From Fratercula arctica (Eukaryota > Chordata > Aves > Charadriiformes > Alcidae): a stretch of 64,000 nt of DNA. The translations under genes were made by a program, and so were the position numbers. Each line of letters begins with the position of its first letter. The stretch's first letter is position 1. The stretch lies in NCBI GenBank assembly GCA_947846985.1, contig CANTUZ010000002.1, positions 131,866,889 through 131,930,888 of the forward strand, in the 5' to 3' direction. Below, piece by piece: positions 12,804 to 23,000 of this stretch. The notes under the pieces were generated by a model that had not been told where the DNA came from, did no database searches, and saw nothing but the letters and a program-made list of their open reading frames with translations.

Positions 12804-13557
12804 CTGTTGCAAGGAGCTATTTTGAAATTGCAGGATGATGAAAAAACTATCTGTTACTTACACCTTCTTTTTACCTCCTAAACTAATACTTCTAGTACAG
12901 AATTATTAATGTGTCTATGAAGCTTGGAGAACATGGTCTTTATGGCTAGTTCCAAATTGCTGGAATGAAAATATATTTTATGATATTGCTAAGCAGAGGA
13001 AGAAAGCAAATCAGATGAGAGAAAATGCATTTCAGCAACACTTTAAGACTGTACTTTTAATGACTTTTTAAAATAAGTGTTTTGAAATAACAATTGAATC
13101 AGCAAAGAGATAAAAGCCATTATTTACTGCCACACATATTCTCACTTTCTGACATGTTTCTGTAATCAAACACTTCCCACATCACAAACCTTATCCAAAC
13201 ACTTTGTAGTCCCAGCACAGTATGGGTTATCCCCAACGTAACTTCGTGTGCTGCTTCCCTGATGACTAGACCACTTCTGACTTTCATTTTTTATTTAAAA
13301 ACAACAACAGCAACTGAACTGCAAATTAGACTCATGGAATACCCTCAATTTAGCTCTTTTAATAAAATGGAAAAGTTGAAAGCAGCCTGGTCACAAGGGG
13401 AAGTGTTACTTAAAGCTCGAGTTTGGCCATCAGCATTACAGAAATAAAAGACAGCTTTAAAAATAGAGGCTACTGGCTTTACTGCTGCTCTGTGTTGCTT
13501 CCCTTGTGGCTAAGCAGCTTTTAGCTTTAAATTTTTATTAAATAAAAAAAATAAAAT

Positions 13558-13577
13558 AAAAAAAAAGCTTTTTTTTT
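13558..13577. repeat. Perfect 20-base palindrome, A9-GC-T9
   Basis: Nine adenines, GC, and nine thymines form a perfect inverted repeat with no loop spacer; the T run continues to 13582. It sits at the edge of an A-rich, low-complexity tract. It could extrude as a cruciform or simply reflect slippage of neighbouring A and T runs. Confidence 0.8.
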
Positions 13578-14859
13578 TTTTTCCTGATTTGGGCAGATCT
13601 TATTTTGGGAAACAAAAGCCAATAACTGCATAAAAATAAACAAAATGTGCAGAAGGTGTTATTCTCAACATTTGTAAGTTAGAAAAATATGAATTCTGAT
13701 AAATAAAGCATAGATTCATTCTGAGACTCACAGATATTTCACAACAAGAATGGACACAAGCTGGATTTATAAACGGCAGGGTTTTACAGCCTGTATTTCA
13801 TACAGTGTGACATTATAAATTGTAAATTTACAATATGTAATTAATGAAGATGTAAGAAACACCGGAGCTGTGTCCCAAAGAGCAGTGCAATTATATCTTA
13901 CCAGAAAAAAAAAAAAAAATACTGGTAATTGACACTAAAACTCTACCACTTAGGTTTTCAAAGTGGCATGCAACATTTTAATGGCAGTCTACTGAGAGGC
14001 TAATATCCTTTGCTGGACTTTGAAAGTGTAAGGATAAACGTTTTAAAGCCAGAGGTTATTAGGGGAAAGGTGTGTCAGTGAGAGTGTATGGTGCTGCAAG
14101 AGTTTTGATTGCACAGCTTTGGGATTTCTATGTGGATCTTGCCTTCCAAACCTTCAGGCACCTCTGCCCCCCTAAGACATTGAACCTCTTAACCGATACA
14201 TTGATTTAAAGCTGTTTTAGAGAGGCCAGCTGCAATCCAGCTGAAAAAGGTTAGATGCCTGGACCTATAAAAACAAACATGAGAGAGTATCTTTGCTACA
14301 CTAAAGTGGCTGCCTCCCACTTTTATTTGCAGGCTGTTTGCAAGTCTCTGGGCCTGGCCCTCCTCCCAGAACCCACCTGCTACTGTTCCTGCAGGTGTTG
14401 TACTTTTGCTCTGGAGAAAAGGTTTCTGAAATCTGTAAATGGGATGTACACAGGCAGCATTTTCATAATTTCAGATTATTTTCATAAATTGTGTGTATTT
14501 TCCATGGCTAGCTTTATCCTTCAGCTTTCAGCTGCCTTTAAATACCACTGTGGAGTATTGTTTATTCTCCTCTCTTCAGCTTCTCTTTTTATACTGCCTA
14601 GGTTGGAAGTACCTTTCAAGGTAGGTGTGAGTATTATGCTGCATTTGTAAATGAACAACGTAATTTGGGGAATCATGAAACCAACAGAAAAGGAATAGCA
14701 AGTATCATCACAGAATTTGCTAACAAATCAGAGAGGATACTCTGTTAACTAAAAAACCCAAAATTTTTATTCAGTACTTTTATATCAGCAGGTTGTGAAG
14801 AGTCCAGCAGGGTCCCAAACTGTATAAAATCTGTAAAACTAATTGCTGAGGATAAATTT

Positions 14860-15280
14860 TTGTTCAGGAAAGAATTCAGACTGGAACAGGTACAGAGGAA
14901 GGTCACTAGGATGATCAGGGCAAGGAGAAGAGAAGATGCTGAAAGAACTTGGATTGTTCAGCCTAGGAAAATGAAGGCTGAATGTAGGATACTTTGAAAT
15001 AAAAACATTAGAAGTTTTAAATACCAGGCAGACAGAGGAGCTATTATAACTGGGTGTCAACATTGTTAACTGGCTCTGAACAAGTTTTGCCTGGAAATGG
15101 TAAGATGGTTTCTAACATTCACAGATTCTGAAGCGCGCTTCTGATGAGAGCAGGAGTACCTAAGCAGTTAAGACACCAGCAGATGAATGGGATGATACAT
15201 CATGTCTGTTTGTGATTTGATTTGATGAGCCAGATTGTCCCTTCCTGTCTAAAATTGTGAGGTAGATTATTATAATTTTA
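14860..15280 (+). mobile_element. Eroded CR1 LINE 3' fragment
   Basis: The plus strand from about 14880 resembles the C-terminal reverse transcriptase region of CR1: 'LEQVQRKVTRMIR' followed by a leucine-rich continuation matches the usual 'ERVQRRATKMI.GLEHL' pattern. The downstream part, near 15220-15270, vaguely follows the CR1 3' untranslated region ('gatgagcc..attgtcccttcc'), but the terminal octamers are gone. Divergence is much higher than in the other CR1 copies, and the boundaries are approximate. Confidence 0.6.
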
Positions 15281-15799
15281 AAATCTTAGTAAAATATGCA
15301 CATTGATTGGGGCAGCAAGCTCAAGGCACAGAGCAGATGACTCAGATCTGTTAAAATAGCTCACTTGGCCCACCCAACAAAAAGGTTGAATTAAGCTTTT
15401 TCAATAATGTTAAAACCTAAATAACATTACTGAAGTCTTCAGTTCTCTGAAAAGTTGTAACTGATCTGACTACACTGTAGTCTTTGGCAAATTATTTTGC
15501 TGATTGAAAGTTTCCCTTATTTTTGTATGCCTCAGTTTTCTTTGGCTTGTGCTTTATAAAGGGACAAAAGGATAATTGAGAAGGCACAGAATGTAGCATT
15601 GTTTTCGTCATTCTACCAGTGCAGCAGTGCAATACGTTTCTTTTGGAAACATAAGGAAGAAAATAAATAGTATGGAAACTCCAATCTGAGAGTCAAGTTT
15701 TTTATATGGATTTTTGAAGTAGTTTTCTTTTTCCATATGACAACATCTTCTCATTTTCAGGGTACATTTAAATATAATTCTCTTTTTTTTTTTTTATAG

Positions 15800-15939
15800 A
15801 ATTAAATGTGAAGCTGGAGAAGTTTTGTAGCAGTAGAAGCAGTAGAAGCTTCGAAGATGGAGAAGCAGCAGCTAAACTGCTGGATGAGTTAGAGCTCTGG
15901 TATTTGAAAGACAATCTCTCCCTGCAAAATATGTTTTAA
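15800..15939 (+). CDS. Possible alternative terminal exon
   Basis: A textbook acceptor (a long T run then ATAG) precedes an open frame of 45 complete codons ending in TAA. Its phase is compatible with the candidate exon at 9399-9524. It encodes a polar peptide with a short CSSRSSRSFEDGEAAAKL segment, part of which comes from a locally repeated GCAGTAGAA triplet pattern. No good donor is visible inside it, so it would have to be a terminal exon; an AATAAA lies near 16161. The repeated triplets and the lack of a recognisable protein keep confidence low. Confidence 0.28.
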
Positions 15940-16388
15940 AGTATATTGCTTAATAAGCATGTTCTGTGTCAGCTGCTTACTCCAGTGTTTTATTGTCAAA
16001 AAGTAAGGTATGTATGGGAGTAGTTTGGGAAAATATTTTCCAGGGAATGAACAAGACTGAGAGCTAACTGAATTAATTCTAAGTTGATGATGCAAATTGG
16101 GGGAATATATTTTTTCCGTGATTACTAAATATGTTTAGTGAAAATCAAATTCATTAGTAAAGAATAAACACACATGCTATTTACCTTTGACGTATGCCTG
16201 TTAGCTGAAAACATCCACAACTGGTGGTTATAAACTTTCTGATGAAAGTGTCTCCTGCCAAAACCCTGGTGTTCTGTTGAAGATTAAAGCAAATAACTTG
16301 TGGTTTCTTTATTATAGCTGGCTCTGACAGCATATATAAACTGACAGGAAATTTCCATTGAATACATGGTGTTTCAGGATTCTGCTAG

Positions 16389-16404
16389 ATGTGCATATGC
16401 ACAT
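16389..16404. repeat. Perfect 16-base palindrome
   Basis: The sequence ATGTGCATATGCACAT is its own reverse complement. Two overlapping TGCATAT-like half sites resemble POU/octamer-type binding sites, but about one 16-base palindrome is expected by chance in a window this size, so function is not claimed. Confidence 0.6.
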
Positions 16405-18726
16405 ACAGCAAGGTTCAGTGGAATTTCAGCTTTAACAGGAAATGGTGGGGTACGAACTGCTGAGGAGACAGGGCTTCGGGGATGTCCCGATTCTCTCCAA
16501 ATCCTGTAGAGGGAGGTGAGAGTACCTGACAACCTCCTTCAAGCTTGTCACAAAGGAGTATTTTCTTCTTCTCTCCCTTCCACAGAAAACAAAATGTAAA
16601 CGTACCTGTCAGAGCGATTCCTAAACAGGCACCAAATGAGCTAACTCTGGAACTGGAAGCAATAAAGCTGCTTCAGACTGAGGTTACGCCTGAGCTAATT
16701 GGCCAGGTGCAGTGCCATGCTTCAGAGACTACGCTGCTCCACGTAATTGTAAACTTACCTGTTCAGGGATGTCTAACATACTGCTTTATTGTAATACTTA
16801 GACATAACCCAAATGAATCATCAAAAAGACAGAAAATATCAAAACTGAAGCTCTTTGGGTTATTTTGTATAATCACCTGTGGTATGTGCATTGCAGTAGC
16901 ATTCTTAATTACGCAGCAACAGTAATTTCTGTGGGATCACTGCCTCATTCATTGAACACACTTGGTGTCAAATAAATCTAAGCTGCACAGTGAATTGCTA
17001 TGATATAGAGTATTGTGTGTTATACTCTGTAATGTCTGAATGATGTCTTGTGAAACAGAATGATGTCTACTGCTTCTTGCGCTGAAATAGGTATGTAGGG
17101 TGCAGTGAATGGAATAAAGATCAGATGCAAGGTAAAGATGAGTTTCATGGTTTCATGGACATCTGGCTTTCATCCCTTTTTTTGCCAGGGACTTTGTGTA
17201 TGACTTGCTGGAAGTTCCTAAGGATGCCTTCATTTCAGTCACTTGTTAGTAAAATGAGGGGGTCGTAATACTTCTTAGTTAAATAGGGGTTTTCTTACAG
17301 GTAGTGTATAAAGCTTTATGAAGCAAACTAAAAGCTAACAGAGCATCAAATGAAAATCTAAGAAAGAAAGCAAAACCTTTATTCAGTGCAGGGCTTGGCC
17401 AGTGTGAAGGACAGGAGCCACGGTTTTGAAAAATAGGCATAAAAAGTAGTGTTGAATACTTTTTTCTTTCAACAGTGAAGGGAAAAACAGTATGTGTTCA
17501 CACAAGAATGGAATAAAATATCATGCAAATTACTCTGTGCCATATCATGACTTTTGAGTGCTGTGCTTGCAGACTTTTCATGTTCTAATGTAGCTTCCCA
17601 TACTTTGCCTCTTATGCCTGTTAATATATTTGAAGGTACAGCAGTCTCTTTTCAATCACCTATGCTTACATCAGCTCTCTAGAAAAATAAATGAAAGGCC
17701 AAATAGTTAAGTGACTACACTTCTTTATTGGGGATGTAGAAGGCAAGTTTTCTTTGCAGGTCTATCACTATCTTTCTAAATGGCTTGGGAAAGGCTTATT
17801 TCTTTGTGTCCCCATGACTCTTTTCCCCTTGTATCTTTTGTGTGTATTTAGACTGTCAATTTAGATTGTCTGTTAGTAGAAATTTGAATAGCCCATAGCA
17901 CACTGAAGGCCAAGTTTCCTCTGGATTAGACGAACACAGATTTACACTTTTGATGTCAGAAAAGCTTTCTCATCTGACCAGTCGAAATCATTACAACTTT
18001 CTCCCCAGTTTTTTCAGAACTTGACACTTCTCTCCTAGAAAAGTTTGGTAATTTTCTGATACTTTTCCGATACTTTTCCAGGCATATTTTAGGGTCAGCA
18101 ATGTGAAAACTCATAAACATGAATCCAAATATCACTTTGGAAAATGTGTTGCTTAGCCATTCTGTATTTCAGCATTTCCAGTGGTAGAATAGGAAATGTT
18201 TTCTCATTCCACATCAGTAGAGGTGCTTTGCACCTAGTTCCTGGTTGCAAAATTCCTTTCAGGTAACTCAGTACATGGTACAGCAGACATTAGACATTGA
18301 CAGTAGTGTTATTAAGTTTGTGTGTATTATGTTCTGATTACTGTACAAGCATAATGTTCATTAGAACAAAGCAATCCTTTAGACCTAGCCCACTCAAGTA
18401 GATGCAATAGAATGTATCTGTTCATATGTAACAATAATCTATTACAACTTTGTCTTTTGCAATTTCCATGGAAAATTGCAGGTTAAATTATTGAGTCAAA
18501 AATCAAACTATCTGAGGTTTTATTCATCTTTCATGCTATCTTATCCTGTGAAGGTGAAAAGTAAAATTCTTTTCTATAGCATGTCAAAGAAAACACAATG
18601 TAACTCATGTATGGTTCCATGCATTCTTTCAGGTCTGTATAGCTAAACTAGCTCTCTATTATTTGTGAAGACCTTCATACCAGCTAAGTTATCTTAATTT
18701 GTGGAAACCATATGATATTGTATCAG

Positions 18727-19310
18727 AAATAGTGTGGCCAGGAGGACTGCGGAAGTGATCGTCCCCTTGTACTTGGCACTGCTGAGGCCACACCTTGAAT
18801 ACTGTGTTCATTTTTGGACCCCTCACTACCGGAGGGACACTGAGGTGCTGGAGCATGTCCAAAGAAGGGCAACAAAGCTGGTGAAAGGTCTTGAGCACAA
18901 GTCTTATGAGAGCGACTGGGGGAACTGGGGTTGTTTAGCCTGGAGAAAAGGAGGCTGAGGGGAGACCTTATCGTTCTCTGCAACTATCTGAAAGGAGGTG
19001 GTAGCAAGGTGGGTGACAGTCTCTTCTCCCAAGCAACAGGTGATAGGACAAGAGGAAACAGCCTCAAATTGCTTCTGGGGAGGTTTAGATTGCATATTAG
19101 GAAAAATTTCTTCACTGAAAGTGTTGTCAAGCATTGGAACAGGCTGCCCAAGGAAGTGGTTGAGTTGCCATTCCTGGAGGTATTTAAAAAACGTGTAGAT
19201 TTGGTGCTTAGGGACGTGGTTTAATGGTGGACTTGGCAGTGTTATGCTAATGGTTGGACTCAATGATCTTAAAGATCTTTTCCAACCTACGTGATTCTAT
19301 GATTCTATGG
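18727..19310 (+). mobile_element. CR1 LINE 3' fragment, plus strand
   Basis: This is a 5'-truncated CR1 copy of about 580 bases. It begins inside the reverse transcriptase C-terminus ([22 protein letters not shown] pattern, then the 'VQRRATK' segment) and continues through 'RTRGNSLKL' and '[13 protein letters not shown]'. The 3' untranslated region follows and ends with two copies of the CR1 terminal repeat (GATTCTATGATTCTATGG). Small frameshifts break the reading frame. It faces the minus-strand CR1 at 19659 tail to tail, with about 350 bases between them. Confidence 0.93.
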
Positions 19311-19658
19311 TCTGTTTTCCTAATATGGAAAGACTGCTCTTGGAACGCAGGTTAGCTTTGTCTTGTCTACGTTGCATTGCAGCATATCGTGTGTATATAC
19401 TTAAAGTCTTATGATAAAGACAAGCATGGTCTTCAGTTCACAGGTTAAAAACTGAGTTCAGAACATTTTTCATGGTTTTTAATGAAAATAATACTTGTTA
19501 CCTTCTTCTAGTTCTATCCCCTGTCAGTCGGGGCTTGAGAGTAACAAATAGACTGTAGTAAACCTGGTACACGTGGTAGTCCTAAGGAAAAGAGGTGCTG
19601 GTGGTAGCAAGTGTATTATTTGAAAAGGAAATATACAGTCGATAGGGCCTTCATGTTT
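19311..19658. other. Unique spacer between two CR1 tails
   Basis: This is about 350 bases of ordinary AT-rich sequence separating the 3' ends of two oppositely oriented CR1 copies. I see no gene or repeat in it. Confidence 0.6.
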
Positions 19659-20068
19659 CATAGAATCATTGAATCATAGAATAATTTGGGTTGGAAAGGA
19701 CCGTTAAAGGTCATCTAGTCCAACTCCCCTGCAATGGAACATCTTCAACTAGATTAGGTTGCTCAGAGCCCCGTTGAACCTGACCTTGAATGTTTCCAGA
19801 CACAGGGCATCTACCACCTCTCTGGACAGTCTGTTCCATTGTAAAAAAATTCTTCCTTGTATCTAGTCTAAATCTACCCTGTTTTAGTTTAAAACCATTA
19901 CCCCTAGTCCTATCTCAACAGGCCCTACTAGAAAGTCTGTCCCCATCTTTCTTATAAACCCCTTGAAGAACTGAAAGGCTGCAACAAGGTCTCCCTAGAG
20001 CCTTCTCTTCTCAAGGCTAAACAACCTCAACTCTTTCAGCCTTTCTTCATAGGAGACGTGTTCATTTC
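19659..20068 (-). mobile_element. CR1 LINE 3' fragment, minus strand
   Basis: Read on the plus strand it starts with CATAGAATCATTGAATCATAG, the reverse complement of degraded CR1 terminal octamers, then TTGGGTTGGAAAGGACC and the antisense of the 3' untranslated region and C-terminal reverse transcriptase. The 'caactagattaggttgctcagagcc' type of 3' region is shared with the nested element at 56527 and, in sense, the copy at 35737. It differs from the 18727 and 55816 copies, so at least two CR1 subfamilies are present. Confidence 0.92.
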
Positions 20069-23000
20069 TGTGGCCCTATTTCTCAGAAATGATATAAATA
20101 CCTTCTTGGCTTGTGTATTTCGTTTGTATGCTTTAAGCTGTCACTCCTCTTCAGTGTATGTCCAGTTCAAAATAAGGGCTCAAAATAAGAAGATGGCCAC
20201 ACAATCCAGTAAGACATTCTCATAATATTTTGGCTCAGAGTACAGTAACATTTGCTATGTCATTTGAAAGTGGATTTAAAATGCTAATAAATAGAGTTCT
20301 TTCCTCTTAGATCTTTTGCACCTTCTTAGCACATGGTAAATGTTACATAAAATGGTGGAGGGTCAGACTACTCTTCTGAGTGCATAAGAGGACGGATGGA
20401 TTTAATTCAGTTTGGAAATCTGACCCTAGTAGTTTCTCCTATCCAGGTTTAGCCACTTACCCCTCTAGTCTGTCTTCTGCAGCTCTGACCCTGATCTTCA
20501 ATTTCAAATGATATTCAGTAGCAGGGGAGAAAAAAGCTGCCCATTTCATTGCTGCACAGTGCTTTAGAGTTAGGCAATCAGCTTACAGCAATTGCAATTC
20601 CTTATTTTATGAATTCCCACCAAATCCCAGACTTTCTCAGTAAAGTTATACGTTGCCTTCTCCTCCTTTTCTCTGATGGCCGCACTTCCAAACCGTATGT
20701 CGTAGTGCGCATGCCCAGACCTGGTGTGTAATTCTTATTCCTAAACCGACCTTGCTGTGACCCCAGGCACTCACTTTGTGCTTGCACTGATCTGGTTAGC
20801 ACCACACAGATAATGAGGTCTTCAAATTTTGTTTCCAGGGATTGTTTCCTACTGCATTATTTTGATTAGAAAATACTGCTGTATCTGTACATATGTATCA
20901 GGGTGCCACAACTTACATACCAATATGTATTAGCATTTCTTCAATCAAGCAAAAACTTGCACATTTTTTCTTCCTTAGCTCCTGCTTCATTACTTGTGAT
21001 TCATCATTTCCAGTGTTTTGTTCTGATAAATCTTCAACACGGTTTCATTTTTCTGCTATTATACAGTGTCAACTAGCTCACAAAACCAGAAGAATAGTTA
21101 TTAAAATGTTCACGCTTCACAAATAATATTTTGACTGCTGGATAGATATAAAAGTCCAGTAGGAAAAATATTCTGACATGATTTGTAACATGCTATCTTT
21201 CAAATGGCAAAAAATATCAAAATATAATTGAAACAGCCTGCTCATGATGCAATCCCCTTCCCATTTTCAAATGAATGAAGGAAGCACACAGTATGCATTT
21301 TTCTGTGAATCTCAGGGCTTAGATCTACACAATATATCTACGGGGGCAGACAGTTAAGCAACTTTTCACAAAAGAAAAATAGACAACAAATTCTGTGATT
21401 GTTTTGATAGTGTGTGACTTGGCATTCATTACCGAAAGTGTTTCTATATATGTTTAATTTTAATACATAATTATGAGATGAATTTGTCTATCAGAATTTG
21501 TAGGATTGGGGCCATCATGTTTAATGGAATGAGAGGGTGAAGGTGGAACTGTGAAAACACAAGTCTTCCTGTTAAAATGAAACCATTAGCTTAATACAGG
21601 ATGCAGAAAATATACTGAAGAGATGAGAAATCCCTCTTGCTAAATGTTTATGATGTGCACCTTGTTTGAAAAGCAGAATGTTTAGCTCTCCCTCTCCCTC
21701 TGTAATGTGTTGACCAGATTTTTCTCTTCAGATTCCTTTGGGCATGGAAGCTACTTTGTGTAATGTAAGATTAACAAAATATCATCTGAATGAAACATTG
21801 ATAGACTCTGCATGAAATACAGTAAACTATGCCTTTTCTATATATTCACTGTAATATAAAAAGTGAGACATGATAGACCTGTATGTCTAGAATATATACT
21901 TATTCACGGACACATATGTCTGAAAATAAATATACACATGAATATGTTATATAGGTGTCTTTCTTCTCCCTGCAAGGTTAAGCTATCTGATTAAATCAAA
22001 CTCTGTTCTTTCTGTTTCATCCATCACTACCAGCAGATAGCAGAAACAGCATGCACCTTCAGAAATATTTTTTTTTTTGTTTTTATGATGTGTGAGGCAG
22101 AAAGGTTTAATTTAATCTGCTGGACTGACTTTGCAGAGATGATAGTAACAGAAGCAGTATCTTCAGCTAAGTAACCTGAACAAACATGACATGGAAATCA
22201 AAAAGGAGTTTATAAATATAATACTTAAGCCCCACTTCTATCTTCCCCTTTTATAAGGATACTTGAACAAGCCACCGCCTATTACAAGCAAATTTGCCGT
22301 AAGCAGGCTGGTGGTTTTTCTGTTGTTGGGGTTTTTTTTGTTGTTGTTTTGCTTTTTTTTCCTTCTATTTCTCTTTTCCTTGCTTCTTATTAACTTTCTG
22401 GAAGATCCCTTTGATGTACGTGCTCATATTATTTAGTGAATTTTTCATTAGTCTACAAGTAAAAATAGAAGACCCAGAACAGCTATAATGTCTTTTCGTC
22501 TATACCAAATCTAGTCCTTCAAGGCAGTTATTGTTTTGCATTTGTTTTTTCACAGTGATACATATTTATTTAATGAAACTGTCTTAGCAATAATGCAGGT
22601 TCTGAGGAAAAATTTTCTCGTTTAAAAGCTTTTTAAATTGGAAGTGAAATCAGAAGGGTTTGATTTTTAATGACTTTTCCATGTAGAACGGTTTGGTTTG
22701 GATGCCAATAAAATTTAAAGTAAAAGGAAATTCAGGGTATATTATAGTGATAGAAACAGCATGTGTTTCTTTGAGACCTCTCTCTCACCTCTTCTCCACC
22801 CAAATAAACTCAGCCCAAATTTGAGTTGCGAATTAAGAAATGCCTAATCCTCTTTCCCAGTTTAGCACTCACTCACTCTGCTTCCAGACTGCCATATTTT
22901 CTCGAACTAAAGGTAAAAATACTTTTGAGATTCTAACAATATCTACACAAACAAATGCTTATTTTCATTAGCAAAGTAGCTGTTTAAAGTATTAAGATTT

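Larger units (their letters stand above)
9525..14859. other. Unique AT-rich sequence, weak exon-like pieces
   Basis: No gene is firmly supported. The minus-strand frame at 10742-11140 (132 codons) and the plus-strand frame at 14255-14650 (131 codons) are open, but they have no recognisable motif and no convincing splice or promoter context. A 20-base perfect palindrome (A9-GC-T9) lies at 13558-13577 inside an A/T-rich tract, and a 16-base palindrome lies at 13819-13834. Two exon-like pieces in this stretch are listed separately. Confidence 0.45.
15281..18726. other. Mostly unique sequence
   Basis: Apart from the exon-like segment at 15800-15939 I can support nothing here. A 126-codon plus-strand frame at 16545-16925 follows an acceptor-like pyrimidine tract near 16585 and ends in a hydrophobic stretch, but it has no matching donor or known motif and I treat it as chance. 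A perfect 16-base palindrome lies at 16389-16404. Confidence 0.45.

Noticed and set aside
14255..14650. A 131-codon plus-strand open frame
   Set aside because: The translation is hydrophobic and cysteine-rich without pattern, and there is no exon context.
16545..16925. A 126-codon plus-strand frame ending in a hydrophobic, membrane-like segment after an acceptor-like pyrimidine tract
   Set aside because: No matching donor, no recognisable motif and ordinary AT-rich composition; a hydrophobic run is common in T-rich translation.
18904..19263. A 119-codon minus-strand open frame
   Set aside because: Antisense of the plus-strand CR1 fragment at 18727-19310; the sense strand carries the CR1 coding motifs and tail.
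20640..20730. A GCGCATGC sequence resembling an NRF1 promoter site
   Set aside because: A single partial match without a CpG island, a TATA box or a transcribed feature nearby is not enough for a promoter call.
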